Below are positions 24,445 to 34,573 of a stretch of 64,000 nucleotides of DNA, one piece after another; position 1 is the stretch's first letter, and the number at the start of each line of letters is the position of its first letter. The position numbers and the translations under genes were made by a program. Below the pieces are notes generated by a model. The model was not told the origin of the DNA and searched no databases. It saw only the letters and a list, made by a program, of their open reading frames with translations. The stretch comes from Streptococcus respiraculi. Lineage in GTDB: Bacteria; Bacillota; Bacilli; Lactobacillales; Streptococcaceae. Where the stretch lies: assembly GCF_003595525.1 (NCBI RefSeq), contig NZ_CP022680.1, forward strand, positions 1,762,001-1,826,000, given 5' to 3'.

Positions 24445-27400
24445 TTATTTGCTACGTTTACCTTTACCACGTTTGCCTTTGCCACCTTTATGACGACTGA
24501 CATAAAGAGCGATGATAATGCCTAATAAGAGGACACCACCAACACTTGTTAGCATCGAAGCACTTTCACCGGTCTTCGGTAAGATACGTTTGATAACTGA
24601 GCGAACACCACCCATCTTCGGCTTATCTGTTGAGCTAGATGGAGGAGTAACTGGAAGTCGATGATTTTCTACTTGACCGAGATCAACCGTTGCACCATCT
24701 TCTGTCACGTTCACATCAAGTGGTTTATCAAGGAGTACGTAACCATCGAGCGCCTTGGTCTCAACAACTGTGTAGTCACCATAAGCGACATCTTTAAAGA
24801 TTATCATACCCTTGTCATCTGTCACTTGGGTGTCAATGACCTTGTCTCCTTGACGGAGTTCAAAGCTTACTCCTGCGAGGACTTGCTTAGTTGTCGCGTC
24901 AACCTTCTTCAAGACAACAGACGATTTCTTCTTGCGATTGGTCATGGTCTTTTCAATCACTGCCTTGTCTTCCGTAACAGAAACTGAAATTGGTGTAGTA
25001 TCAAGGACATAGCCAGGGAGCGTTTGGGTTTCTACCAAGGCATACTCACCGTAGGCAACATCTTTAAAGGTCACCACACCCTGGTCATCTGTCTCCCCAC
25101 TTGCAATAACCTTGTCTCCTTGACGGAGTTCAAAGCTTACTCCTGAGAGGGCTTGTTTTGTTGTCGCATCAACCTTCTTCAAGACAACAGACGATTTCTT
25201 CTTGCGGTTGGTCATCATCTTTTCAATCACTGCCTTGTCTTCCGTAACAGAAACTGAAATTGGTGTGGTATCAAGGACATAGCCTGCTAGAGTTTGGGTT
25301 TCTACCAAAGTATACTCACCGTAGGCGACATCTTTAAAGATCACCACACCCTTGTCATCTGTCTTCTCACTTGCAATAACCTTGTCTCCCTGACGGAGTT
25401 CAAAGGTCACGCCTGCTAGAGCTTCACCTGTATCGGCATCCGTTTTTGTAAGGACAACCGTTGAACGTTTGAAGTCATTTGTGATTTCACCCAAGTCAAT
25501 GATTGCGCCATCTTCTGTCACGTTCACATCAAGCGGCTTATCAAGGAGTGCGTAACCATCGAGGGTTTTGGTTTCAACAACTGTGTATTCACCATAAGCG
25601 ACATCTTTAAAGGTTATCATACCCTTATCATCTGTCACTTGGGTGTCGATGACCTTATCTCCTTGACGGAGTTCAAAGCTTACTCCTGAGAGGGCTTGTT
25701 TTGTTGTCGCATCAACCTTCTTCAAGACAACAGACGATTTCTTCTTGCGGTTGGTCATGACCTTTTCAATCACTGCCTTGTCATCAGTCACAGAGACAGA
25801 AATTGGTGTGGTATCAAGGACATAGCCAGGGAGCGTTTGGGTTTCTACCAAGGTATACTCACCGTAGGCGACATCTTTAAAGGTTACCTTACCCTTATCG
25901 TCGGTCTTCTCAGTCGCAACAACTTTGTCTCCTTGACGAAGTTCAAAGGTCACGCCTGCTAGAGCTTCACCTGTATCTACGTCGCTCTTGGTAAGAACGA
26001 CGGTTGAACGTTTGAAGTTGTTGACGACATCTACGCTGATGGTTGGTTTTTCAAAGCTGATGGTTACTTCTTTTTCCTTCATATCAAGGACATAAGCACT
26101 ACCAGTCTTATCTTCCGTCAAGGTGTAGGTGCCAAAGTCTAGGCCGTCTGCGCTTGCTTCTCCTTTATCATCTGTTGTTAATGTAGTAGAGAAGTCTCCT
26201 TTCTTCAAGGTAAAGACAACATCTTTCAAGGCTTGTTTGTTTTCATCTACTTTGATAAGCTTGATGCTACCTTTTGGTATGATTCCGACGTTACGAGTCG
26301 CAAGGAGACTGTTGTTAGTCTCTCTGACAAGTTTTGCAAAGTCTTCCTTGCTGGTATCCTCTGTACGGTTTGGAATGTTCAGCGGATTCAAACTTAGACT
26401 GCGCGTCTTACCTAATTTGGTATTAGCTGTATCCTCACTAGCGTCATTTCCGACAAGTTTGTCTTTTTCAAGGCGAGTGCCTGTTGTGTCATGAACTTTG
26501 GTAAACTCTTCGTTTTCATGTTTCTTGATAATCTGTACATAGTAATTACCACGTTTGTAGACATTCATATGGTAATAACCATTTTCGTCTGTTGTAGCAG
26601 TAATCTTTTGTCCTGCTTGATTGAGGGCTTCTGTACCATCTTCGTTCATCAATTGAACTTGGTAGTCCTTAAGTAAGACTTCATCTTCACTGCGTTCACC
26701 ATCACGGTTGGCATCATAGAAAATGGTTCCATCTACTTCATACTTGATGATTGGCGAGCTGACTTGGTTTCCTTCAATGTAGTCTATCTTGTTTAAGCTG
26801 ACTGCTTCAGAGTTGTTAGCCGCTGAGAAGTTATCAAGAGCTTCATCATATGGCAATTTGCCATGGAGAATAAATTCAGCTTCTTCTTTCACTGCAAGGA
26901 CTTGCCCTGGTTTCAAGGCGATTTTGACAAGTTTGACTTGCGTGAAATCAGCAATGTTAGCTACTGGGACAAAGTTAGCGTCGCGGGCACTTGCAAGTGA
27001 TGGTCCTTGTGCATCGGTTGAATAAAGGACATCAAATTTTTGTAGCATAGCTGCATTTTCTGGGACAGCTTCAAGACTTTCTACCAATTGGACTGGAAAG
27101 ACAGACTCACGTGGAAGGTAGTCGCCTGTATCGTTTGGTACTATCTTGTGATCCCCCACATATGGAAGGGCATCAAGGACGGATACATCATCTAAATCAA
27201 TCAAGGAATTGTTCAAGACGCTAATCTTGTAGTATACGTCTTGATCTAGGTCTGCATATGGAGAGGTCAAAAGCCAGCTTGCTTTATCAAGTGATACAAA
27301 CTTCTTGACGAGGACTTCGCGCGGTGGAATAAAGTTGATGTTATTGGTACCACGGAGGAAACCTTCTTCAGTATTTCCGTCGCCATCCAAGTCGAGTTCA

Positions 27401-29832
27401 TCTTTATACTCTTCTTTTCCATACCTTCTCTTGTACTCATCATTGTTATCCCAAGTGACAAAATGTTCAATTTCGTTTGTCCCTGTCTTGGCATAAAGAG
27501 TGGTATTGACGCTAAAATCAACTCTTACTTCATGGTTACGCACAACATCTCCAAAGTCATAGATAACCGCTGTCTTACCGGTATTTTTATAGTTTGGAAT
27601 AACGAGTGCTTTATTTTTAAATTCAGCTTGTCTCTCACTACCTGGTACAAACTCAATACCTGGTGGGAGCAGGGTGATATGCTTGACATTTTTCAAGACA
27701 TAGTTGGTCTCTGGATTTTGTTCGGTAACAGGAGCTAAGTTGCCATCAACCTTTATAGAACCATAAAGAGTTCGTACGTTATTATCAGAATAAGGAACCG
27801 TGTGATTATTTCCATTATAACTCGTAATTCCTAAGGGCTCGTCACGGAAGAAGTTAGATCCCTCTGCAGTCTGTGAGCGAATTGTTCCATCTGTGCTAGA
27901 AGAGGCACGAACTTCCAGAGAGTTATAGAGCCTGCGTGCTTGATCTCGACCATAAGGTACATCATCACGTCCGACACCTGTCTTCTGCCACTCTTTCCAA
28001 ACATCTTCTTTGACTGTTGTACCAACATAGAAGTAGAAATAGTGACCACTTTTGGAGAGTGGAAGGGCCTCGTTAAAGACAATCACAATCTTTTCATACT
28101 GATCGGCTACATCATTGATTTCCTGTTTGGCAGATATATCTCCATTAAAAAGGAAGACTCTCGTGCCATCTGCCTTTTCCCCGTAGACCTTGTAGCCTAT
28201 TTTCTCGATGAGGGCCTTTACCTCAGAATTACCATAATTCCAATTGAGATAATTGTAGTAGAGACGATTGTCTAGTCCATAATCAATCACCTCTTTGACG
28301 TAAGTGGTATACTGTTGACCATTCTCACCTTCTACCCCATTTGTATTGTGATAGGAATACAAAGTATATCGAACATCTACATCGGTATTCTTGTTTTTTT
28401 TATTGAAGGCTATACCCTCCGAAGGGGAATAATTATAGCCCCATTTGCCAATATTCAGGCTTCCACCTGGAGTTTGCACTTTGACATTGAACTTGACTTT
28501 TTCCTTGACAGAAGGAAGAGTCACTTCATTATCTGTTCCTGGCTCAGCAACAATGGTTGCCTCATTGAGATGGGTGGTATCATAGGATTGTTCTGGGAAG
28601 GCTAATTTAATTGGAACTGCTTGATAGATATTGCCATACGCTGAATACTCACTCAGGCTTCCTTGATAGGCCGCTGTATGGGTCGCCTTGTCATAGCTCC
28701 ACTTACGACCACTATAATTGTAGAGTCCATCCGCATCAGGCTCACCAAACATCACAGCACCTGCTGGAAGTTTCTCTGTGATTTTGACCTTATTTGGACG
28801 ATACTTTCCGTAGCTCCCGCTTCCGTTCTCAATACCAACTAGGTATTCCACCCAAGGAGCCTTGTCCCCAGTCGCTGTTTTCTGGGTTGCATCTTGAGTA
28901 GCTACTACAATATCAGACATAATGACGGTTTCACCATTCACATCAACCCGCACCTTATTGGTACCACTCATATTCGAATATTGACCCGAATAACCACGAG
29001 AATAGTTAACCTCTTTAACGGGTTTTGCACCATTGGTCTTACCGATATAGGTATTTGACGCTACCTTTAGGAGCTTGCCTTCCCCATCAAAGAGTTCGTA
29101 CTTGATTGGCACCTTAAAGCCATCTGGTGTAGTCGGCTGGCGCATCCGAAATGGCATAGGAACTGCAACAATTTGCCCTCCTGTAAGGTTGTCAAAGTTA
29201 TAGTCAACGTACCAATTATCATCATCTTCTGTTATCTTCCAACTAGAAGCTGACGCTGCCTTCACAAATTGAGGTCTTCCATCAATATTCTTTTTCGGGA
29301 AGGTGATTCGCGTTCTAGCATTTTTGATATTGACACCAGTACCAGAAATACGAAATTCTGCATAAGGATTAAGCCCTTCACCAGTCAGATATTCCAGCTT
29401 TTCAGTACCGTCTGGATTCTTGTCTTCTGTGAAGACCCGTACTTCTGCAGCAAATGTAGCATCTACAGTTGATGATGGTCCTGTGCTATCTGATGCTGCT
29501 CGAAAACCTGCACCAGGCGTGATTGTCTTTGGTTCTACTGAAGAACTACTTGATATCGTAGTGCTTGTAGCTGCTGAAGAGCTATCTTCTGCAGTAGAAG
29601 AACTGCTGTTTGTAGATGACGGCTCGTCTGCTACGCTAGGCGAGATTGATGGGCTACTCGCTGTTGCACCTGTATCACTACTTGGCGCTACAGTCGGATT
29701 TTCCGACGATACTGCTGTGACTATATTATTTGTACTATCTTGTGCAAGTACAGTTACAGCTGGAAGCACATTTCCTGTAATCAACAGCACATACATGAAA
29801 GCATGAAATACCCTTAGGAATTTCTTTTTCAT
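24445..29832 (-). CDS. LPXTG cell-wall-anchored surface protein with SdrD_B and SpaA/Cna-B repeats
   Basis: 1795 aa from the ATG at 29832 (GAAAGGAGA upstream). Signal peptide 1-30 (cleavage likely VLA-QD), no YSIRK; Ser/Thr-rich linker to about 110; a large adhesin-like region to about 1010; an SdrD_B-like domain (GTIFYDANRDGERSEDE); a divergent prealbumin-like domain (IKLIKVDENKQALKDVVF); then five SpaA/Cna-B repeats of about 91 aa with ELRQGDKV and KDVAYGEYTLVETQTL; a Pro/Ser spacer; LPKTG at about 1751, a membrane helix and a Lys/Arg-rich tail. Such repeats often contain isopeptide bonds. It is predicted to be sortase-anchored; its ligand is unknown. It is a single-gene unit between repeats with its own promoter and terminator. 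Confidence 0.88.
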   Translation of the reverse strand: MKKKFLRVFHAFMYVLLITGNVLPAVTVLAQDSTNNIVTAVSSENPTVAPSSDTGATASSPSISPSVADEPSSTNSSSSTAEDSSSAATSTTISSSSSVEPKTITPGAGFRAASDSTGPSSTVDATFAAEVRVFTEDKNPDGTEKLEYLTGEGLNPYAEFRISGTGVNIKNARTRITFPKKNIDGRPQFVKAASASSWKITEDDDNWYVDYNFDNLTGGQIVAVPMPFRMRQPTTPDGFKVPIKYELFDGEGKLLKVASNTYIGKTNGAKPVKEVNYSRGYSGQYSNMSGTNKVRVDVNGETVIMSDIVVATQDATQKTATGDKAPWVEYLVGIENGSGSYGKYRPNKVKITEKLPAGAVMFGEPDADGLYNYSGRKWSYDKATHTAAYQGSLSEYSAYGNIYQAVPIKLAFPEQSYDTTHLNEATIVAEPGTDNEVTLPSVKEKVKFNVKVQTPGGSLNIGKWGYNYSPSEGIAFNKKNKNTDVDVRYTLYSYHNTNGVEGENGQQYTTYVKEVIDYGLDNRLYYNYLNWNYGNSEVKALIEKIGYKVYGEKADGTRVFLFNGDISAKQEINDVADQYEKIVIVFNEALPLSKSGHYFYFYVGTTVKEDVWKEWQKTGVGRDDVPYGRDQARRLYNSLEVRASSSTDGTIRSQTAEGSNFFRDEPLGITSYNGNNHTVPYSDNNVRTLYGSIKVDGNLAPVTEQNPETNYVLKNVKHITLLPPGIEFVPGSERQAEFKNKALVIPNYKNTGKTAVIYDFGDVVRNHEVRVDFSVNTTLYAKTGTNEIEHFVTWDNNDEYKRRYGKEEYKDELDLDGDGNTEEGFLRGTNNINFIPPREVLVKKFVSLDKASWLLTSPYADLDQDVYYKISVLNNSLIDLDDVSVLDALPYVGDHKIVPNDTGDYLPRESVFPVQLVESLEAVPENAAMLQKFDVLYSTDAQGPSLASARDANFVPVANIADFTQVKLVKIALKPGQVLAVKEEAEFILHGKLPYDEALDNFSAANNSEAVSLNKIDYIEGNQVSSPIIKYEVDGTIFYDANRDGERSEDEVLLKDYQVQLMNEDGTEALNQAGQKITATTDENGYYHMNVYKRGNYYVQIIKKHENEEFTKVHDTTGTRLEKDKLVGNDASEDTANTKLGKTRSLSLNPLNIPNRTEDTSKEDFAKLVRETNNSLLATRNVGIIPKGSIKLIKVDENKQALKDVVFTLKKGDFSTTLTTDDKGEASADGLDFGTYTLTEDKTGSAYVLDMKEKEVTISFEKPTISVDVVNNFKRSTVVLTKSDVDTGEALAGVTFELRQGDKVVATEKTDDKGKVTFKDVAYGEYTLVETQTLPGYVLDTTPISVSVTDDKAVIEKVMTNRKKKSSVVLKKVDATTKQALSGVSFELRQGDKVIDTQVTDDKGMITFKDVAYGEYTVVETKTLDGYALLDKPLDVNVTEDGAIIDLGEITNDFKRSTVVLTKTDADTGEALAGVTFELRQGDKVIASEKTDDKGVVIFKDVAYGEYTLVETQTLAGYVLDTTPISVSVTEDKAVIEKMMTNRKKKSSVVLKKVDATTKQALSGVSFELRQGDKVIASGETDDQGVVTFKDVAYGEYALVETQTLPGYVLDTTPISVSVTEDKAVIEKTMTNRKKKSSVVLKKVDATTKQVLAGVSFELRQGDKVIDTQVTDDKGMIIFKDVAYGDYTVVETKALDGYVLLDKPLDVNVTEDGATVDLGQVENHRLPVTPPSSSTDKPKMGGVRSVIKRILPKTGESASMLTSVGGVLLLGIIIALYVSRHKGGKGKRGKGKRSK
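24660..26010 (-). repeat. Intragenic SpaA/Cna-B domain repeats (five units of about 270 bp)
   Basis: Successive units are highly similar at the DNA level (for example CCTTGTCTCCTTGACGGAGT recurs in most). Two N-half types (LKKVDATTKQ; LTKxDxDTGEA) and two C-half types (GYVLDTTPISVSV; LLDKPLDVNV) are combined in different ways, which suggests recombination between units. Confidence 0.85.
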
Positions 29833-29897
29833 TATCGTTTCTCCTTTCAAAATTGCATATCCACTTTTGAAAACAATAGCGTATACACGTATATTTT

Positions 29898-29927
29898 ATT
29901 ATACCCCGCCCCTTATACGTCTGTCAA
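29898..29927 (-). promoter_or_regulatory. Promoter of the LPXTG surface protein gene
   Basis: Minus-strand TTGACA (29927-29922), 18-nt spacer, TATAAT (29903-29898): both hexamers match consensus. The ATG is about 60 nt downstream. Confidence 0.75.
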
Positions 29928-29938
29928 CTCTTTTGTAC

Positions 29939-29974
29939 AGGAAACACCCCGACTTATAATCAGGGTGTTTTCCT
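29939..29974. terminator. Hairpin upstream of the surface protein promoter
   Basis: AGGAAACACCC and GGGTGTTTTCCT pair over 11-12 bp. The U-tract is poor on the minus strand. It is perhaps the terminator of the ABC operon read from 33.5 kb. Confidence 0.4.
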
Positions 29975-30061
29975 TGTATATAGTTGCTTTTTCTGTAACA
30001 CACGACCGTATTATTCGCCTTGCATCAAACGTTTATCCTGTTTATACAATTACAAACTAAT

Positions 30062-30208
30062 CCTCACTCTCTTGTTTTCAGGCTCGGGCTAAAATAATCC
30101 ACTGGATTATCCTCGCTCTTTTGTTTCTAGGCTCGGGCTAAAATAATCCACTGGATTAACCTCGCTCTTTTATTTCTAGGCTCGGGCTAAAATAATCCAT
30201 TGGATTAT
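30062..30208. repeat. Three tandem 49-bp hairpin modules (BOX-like family, locus 2)
   Basis: Copies at 30062-30110, 30111-30159 and 30160-30208 share CTCGGGCTAAAATAATCCA; each contains the dyad AATAATCCA-N-TGGATTA. They are related to the modules at 3071-3225 (same period, CCTC.CTC start and GTTTCTAG segment). The last copy ends one base before the ABC permease stop codon. Confidence 0.85.
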
Positions 30209-30209
30209 T

Positions 30210-33200
30210 TTAGTCACCCGATTTAAGTGCTTCTAGCATGTCGAGTTTACTCAAGTGATAATGGACATGGACTCCCAGAATGGTCAAGATACCCAGCACT
30301 GCGCCAATCGGTACTAGGTAGACGCCGATAGACACGCTTGGGGCAAAGAGAATGGCTGGAGAGGCAATCACGACTAGAAGCAGTCTATGGAGGAAGAAGC
30401 CTGCAAGTAAGCCTAGACCAATCCCAATTACTGACAAGATCATGGTCTCCCGATAGATATAAAAGGTCACTTCTCGGTTATAAAATCCTAGCACTTTAAT
30501 AGTAGACAATTCTCGAATCCGCTCTGCCATATTGATATTGGTCAGATTGTAGAGTATCACGATTCCAAGGAGAATCGATAAGACAATCAAGATAATCATG
30601 ACTGACTGAAGCGACTGAACAATGGTTTCAAGGAGGGTAATAAGAGACGTATTTTGCACGACCGCTACTACCCCTTTCAGAGCAAGAAGGTCTGTCGCGA
30701 CCTGCTCCACCGTCTTCTTATCTCGGTTTTTTAAAACTAAGAGGGCTGCATTAGATTGATAGGACTGGCTTGTAGCCTCTTGATAAGCTGTATCTGATAG
30801 GTAGATAAAGTGCCCTGCATACATTTCTGAAATGCCTGCTACCTTTAGCGTCACTGGCTCTTGATTGAGGTGAATCTGTATGTCATCACCTACTTCAACT
30901 TGATACAGCTGAGCTAGTTTTTGGGAAATAAGGGCACCCTTTTCCGGCAAGGTCAGAGCTTCTCCAGTTACTGGATTGCGCAAGCTAACAAAGGAAGACA
31001 GATTCTTTTCCTGGCTGATAAAGAGGCTGATAGCAAGTGCTTCTTCCTGCCCTTTGACGTTCTCGGTCAAGCCATAGTAGGCAATCGGCAAGGTCTTTTG
31101 AATCACATTAGAGTCCAACGCTTTCTTGACTTCAGTCTTTTCTTCTTGACCAGCTCTTGTCTGCTCAACCACGACCATCTGATAATGGAGGAGCTGACCA
31201 AACTGCTGGTCAATCACCTGAGAAATAGAGGAGCGAATACCCAGTCCTGCAAAAAGAAGGGCAACAGATCCTGCTACTCCAATAATGGTCATGAACATAC
31301 GCTTCTTATAGCGGAAAATATTTCTTGCTGTGACCTTTTGAGTAAAGCTCATGCGGCGCCAGATACAGGATACATGTTCCAAGAAAATCTTAGCTCCTGA
31401 AACAGGCGGCTTGGCCTGCAATAACTGGGCGGGCTTTTCTCTTAGTTCCTTTTGTGCCACCAAATAAGCTGGTAAAACAGAGGAAAGAAGAGAAAAGATA
31501 AGTGCAAGAAGAATCCATCTAGGATAGAGATGTAGCTGGCTCTCTCCGATAACTGTCGTATCTGTAATAATCCGACTAATCATGGGAGCAAGAAGAAAGT
31601 TCCCCAAGAGGAGACCAGCGATAGTCCCTAATAAGCCAGAGGCCAAGCCATAGATAATAAATTTGGTCAACACCTGCCCATTCGTGTAGCCCAACGCCTT
31701 TAAAATCCCCACATTGGCGCGTTCTTCATCAACAAAGCGGGTCATAGTCATAAAGGTTACAAGAGCTGCAACCACATAGAGAACAGCAGGAAAGATATTG
31801 CCCACTGCTGAAATACTCTTGGTACTGCTACCATAATTGGCATAACCATTGCCACCAGGGAAACTATCTCTAGTATAAGTTTTGTATTCCGGTGTGTTAA
31901 GCCGAGCCAAATCAGCTTGGGCCACTTGTAGATCTTTGCGAGCTGTCTTGATGTCTTGCTCGGCTTTTACGCGCTTATTTGCAAAGTCGTCCTTAGCTGC
32001 TTGAAGTTCAGCTTTCCCTTGCTCTAGCTCTGCCTTTTTATCTGCTAAGCTAGTACGAGCAGTCGCCACTTGTTCTTGTCCATTTTCATAGGCCAAACGA
32101 CCCGCTTCGTACTCAGAAAGACCCTCCTCATAAGCTACAAGTCCATCTTGATAGCTCTTTAGAGCCTGCTGATACTGAGCTTCACCGTATTCATACTGCC
32201 CCTTTGCACTTTTATAAATTGTTTCTTGCTGCTGGTATTGAGCTTGCCCTGTTTCATATGCAACTAGACCCGTTTGATAAGCCTGCTGCATGGTGGCAAG
32301 CTCTGTGTCTATTTGCTGTAAACGGTGTTGGAGTTCAACCAACTCTGGAATTTCACCTTCTTGGCCTGTAGCTGCTGCAAAGGCAATTTGATCCTGAATA
32401 GCCTGAATCGTTGCTGCGTAATCGCTTTTTGCTTGATCGATTCTGGCAACTAATTGTGCTAATTTCTCTTCTTGGGCTTTTAAAGTAGACTGAGCTGAGA
32501 GAAGCTGCACCTCTACCTGCTCCAATTCCCGCTTGCTCTGGTCTAACTTGGCACGATGGGCAGCCAGTTCCTTTTTGGCGGCCTGCAATTGGCTATGGTT
32601 TGTCTCCAATTGTTTTTTGGCAATCATTAAGTCTGCAGCAGTTGCCTTTAATCTCTCGGCATTCTGTTCTACCTCTACCTGACCTTGCTCCAATTGTTCT
32701 TCAGCTTCTGCCAAACTCGCTTCATTGCTCACAAGCTGATTCTCTGCTTCAGCCAATTGATTTTGGGCGTCTGTCATTTTTCGCTCGGCATCCTGAATCT
32801 TTGTGTTGCCTTCCTTTTTGATACTCGCTAAGCGCTCCCTGCCATTATCTGCCAGAAGCTGATTGAGCTCGTCTTGGTGGGCAATCATTTTTTGCTTATA
32901 TGCCGCTTGGTAGTAGGAAAGTTCTCCCACATCATCATAGCAGATACGGGCGATCATGTAGACTTCAGAATCAAAGGCCTCTTCCGGCACAAAAGCGTAG
33001 GCTGCTAGCTGTCCAGTTCCTGCACTAGCTGGGCCGAGATTGATTTTCCCCCAAATTTCAGACGAATCTGCAAAACCCGTTACGATAAATTCTGTCTCTT
33101 TTAAAACTGAAGCCTGCTTATTGCCCTCTTTGACAGCGATTCTGTCACCAATCCGATACCGACCTTCAAGATTGCTTGATAGTAGAATTTCCCCTGTCGA

Positions 33201-33569
33201 TGAGGGGGCCTTGCCCGCTTTTAGCTGATAACGCGAGATGATCTTTGGAATCGAGAACAAACGAATCGCTTCGCCTCCTGTCCCAAGGGTCACATCCTTG
33301 AAATAGGCATATTCAATCTTAGTACCTGCAATGCTATCCAATTCTACCTTATCTGCCTGACTGATTCCCAAATCAGACATGACGGCTAAATCCATCATTT
33401 GCCCTTTATCAATATAGGCTTGTGCTGTTTTTTCCATATTAGGAGCTGCCACTTTTAAACCCACAAAAGCCATTGAACCAATCAGCATCAGATTAAAAAT
33501 GGAGAAAAAACGGCCCTTTGATGATAGCAAGGACTGCCAAATTGTTTTCCAATACATCTTTTTTTTCAT
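30210..33569 (-). CDS. MacB/FtsX-type ABC transporter permease with long coiled coil
   Basis: 1119 aa. An N-terminal helix (FFSIFNLMLIGSMAFVGLKV) and a MacB-like periplasmic-type domain are followed by a very long coiled coil (about residues 235-560), then an FtsX block of three helices (VVAALVTFMTMTRFVDEERANVG onward), a second extracytoplasmic domain and a final FtsX block. Part of the coil is a Tyr/Gly-rich repeat (YETGQAQY, YEYGEAQY, YEEGLSEY). The large FtsX-family exporter or wall-associated machine is paired with the ATPase at 33740-34441. The substrate is unknown. Confidence 0.82.
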   Translation of the reverse strand: MKKKMYWKTIWQSLLSSKGRFFSIFNLMLIGSMAFVGLKVAAPNMEKTAQAYIDKGQMMDLAVMSDLGISQADKVELDSIAGTKIEYAYFKDVTLGTGGEAIRLFSIPKIISRYQLKAGKAPSSTGEILLSSNLEGRYRIGDRIAVKEGNKQASVLKETEFIVTGFADSSEIWGKINLGPASAGTGQLAAYAFVPEEAFDSEVYMIARICYDDVGELSYYQAAYKQKMIAHQDELNQLLADNGRERLASIKKEGNTKIQDAERKMTDAQNQLAEAENQLVSNEASLAEAEEQLEQGQVEVEQNAERLKATAADLMIAKKQLETNHSQLQAAKKELAAHRAKLDQSKRELEQVEVQLLSAQSTLKAQEEKLAQLVARIDQAKSDYAATIQAIQDQIAFAAATGQEGEIPELVELQHRLQQIDTELATMQQAYQTGLVAYETGQAQYQQQETIYKSAKGQYEYGEAQYQQALKSYQDGLVAYEEGLSEYEAGRLAYENGQEQVATARTSLADKKAELEQGKAELQAAKDDFANKRVKAEQDIKTARKDLQVAQADLARLNTPEYKTYTRDSFPGGNGYANYGSSTKSISAVGNIFPAVLYVVAALVTFMTMTRFVDEERANVGILKALGYTNGQVLTKFIIYGLASGLLGTIAGLLLGNFLLAPMISRIITDTTVIGESQLHLYPRWILLALIFSLLSSVLPAYLVAQKELREKPAQLLQAKPPVSGAKIFLEHVSCIWRRMSFTQKVTARNIFRYKKRMFMTIIGVAGSVALLFAGLGIRSSISQVIDQQFGQLLHYQMVVVEQTRAGQEEKTEVKKALDSNVIQKTLPIAYYGLTENVKGQEEALAISLFISQEKNLSSFVSLRNPVTGEALTLPEKGALISQKLAQLYQVEVGDDIQIHLNQEPVTLKVAGISEMYAGHFIYLSDTAYQEATSQSYQSNAALLVLKNRDKKTVEQVATDLLALKGVVAVVQNTSLITLLETIVQSLQSVMIILIVLSILLGIVILYNLTNINMAERIRELSTIKVLGFYNREVTFYIYRETMILSVIGIGLGLLAGFFLHRLLLVVIASPAILFAPSVSIGVYLVPIGAVLGILTILGVHVHYHLSKLDMLEALKSGD

Positions 33570-33581
33570 CTTCTTTTCCTA

Positions 33582-33741
33582 AGGACCTGTATTTATAAGC
33601 GAAGTCATTCTAATCGGGAGCTTATTTTACGATAATCAAGGCGCTTTTTTGAAGGAATACTGACTGTATTTTGAAAAAAGCAACGATAAGTAACGAAAAA
33701 TAAGTCCTGAATAGAGCTGCTGAACTGTAAATACAGGTTCT
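33582..33741. repeat. Inverted-repeat element (family S), copy 2, enlarged
   Basis: The ends GGACCTGTATTTATAAGC and CTGTAAATACAGGTTCT are the same inverted repeats as copies 1 and 3, but about 110 bp of extra sequence lies between. The outer right end forms the TAG stop of the ABC ATPase. The element separates ATPase and permease genes of one operon. Confidence 0.7.
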
Positions 33742-34441
33742 AATATTCTAAAGTTATAATGTCTTGCGGATTGGGATTGACCTGAATCGAATGCACGCTG
33801 GCATCCCGCATCTGAATCACCTTGTCTGCAATCGGTGCAAGGGCTGCATTATGAGTCACAATAACCACCGTAGCCCCTTCCTTTTTTGACATATCCTGTA
33901 AGATTTGTAAGACCTGCTTGCCTGTCTGATAATCAAGAGCCCCCGTCGGCTCATCACACAAGAGCATCTTGGGGCGCTTGGCAACAGCCCGTGCAATCGC
34001 TACCCGCTGCTGCTCACCCCCTGATAGCTGAGCAGGAAAATTATCCAAGCGGTGTCCCAATCCGACCTTCTCCAATACTTCAATCGGGTTCATAGCATCA
34101 CGTACAATTTCTGAAGCCAACTCAACATTTTCTTTGGCAGTCAGGTTGGCTACCAAGTTATAAAATTGAAAGACAAAGCCGACATCCTCACGGCGGTACT
34201 TGGTCAACTGCTTATTTGTGAACTGAGCGATATTCATGCCGTCAATCTTGACTGTACCTTCGTCATTAGTATCCATACCACCCAAGATATTGAGCAAGGT
34301 TGACTTTCCAGCGCCAGAAGAACCTAGAATAATGACCAGTTCTCCTTTTTCAATCTCAAAGGAAATATCCTTGTTTGCTACAATGCGATTGCTGCCCATA
34401 ACATAGGATTTCGAACTATTTCTAACTTCAATATAAGCCAT
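33740..34441 (-). CDS. MacB-like ABC transporter ATP-binding protein
   Basis: 233 aa. Walker [10 protein letters not shown], signature LSGGEQQR, Walker [12 protein letters not shown] and H-loop THNAA are intact, with the family-typical [18 protein letters not shown]. It energises the 1119-aa permease encoded downstream across a 170-bp gap containing an inverted-repeat element. A TGGTATAAT extended -10 box lies about 58 nt upstream. Confidence 0.9.
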   Translation of the reverse strand: MAYIEVRNSSKSYVMGSNRIVANKDISFEIEKGELVIILGSSGAGKSTLLNILGGMDTNDEGTVKIDGMNIAQFTNKQLTKYRREDVGFVFQFYNLVANLTAKENVELASEIVRDAMNPIEVLEKVGLGHRLDNFPAQLSGGEQQRVAIARAVAKRPKMLLCDEPTGALDYQTGKQVLQILQDMSKKEGATVVIVTHNAALAPIADKVIQMRDASVHSIQVNPNPQDIITLEY

Positions 34442-34573
34442 ATCCTACCTCTTTCTTCCTTTTTTATACTTTCACGAACATAGTCACTCTTTACCCTTAT
34501 TATACCATGTTTTCGCTTTCAATGGAAAAATGAGGACTTCTATTGCCCTGTTCTTAGTAACTGTTCTGCGCAT

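Noticed and set aside
30921..31400. 159-aa plus-strand ORF inside the ABC permease gene
   Set aside because: Antisense shadow of a gene with clear FtsX features; composition is not protein-like.
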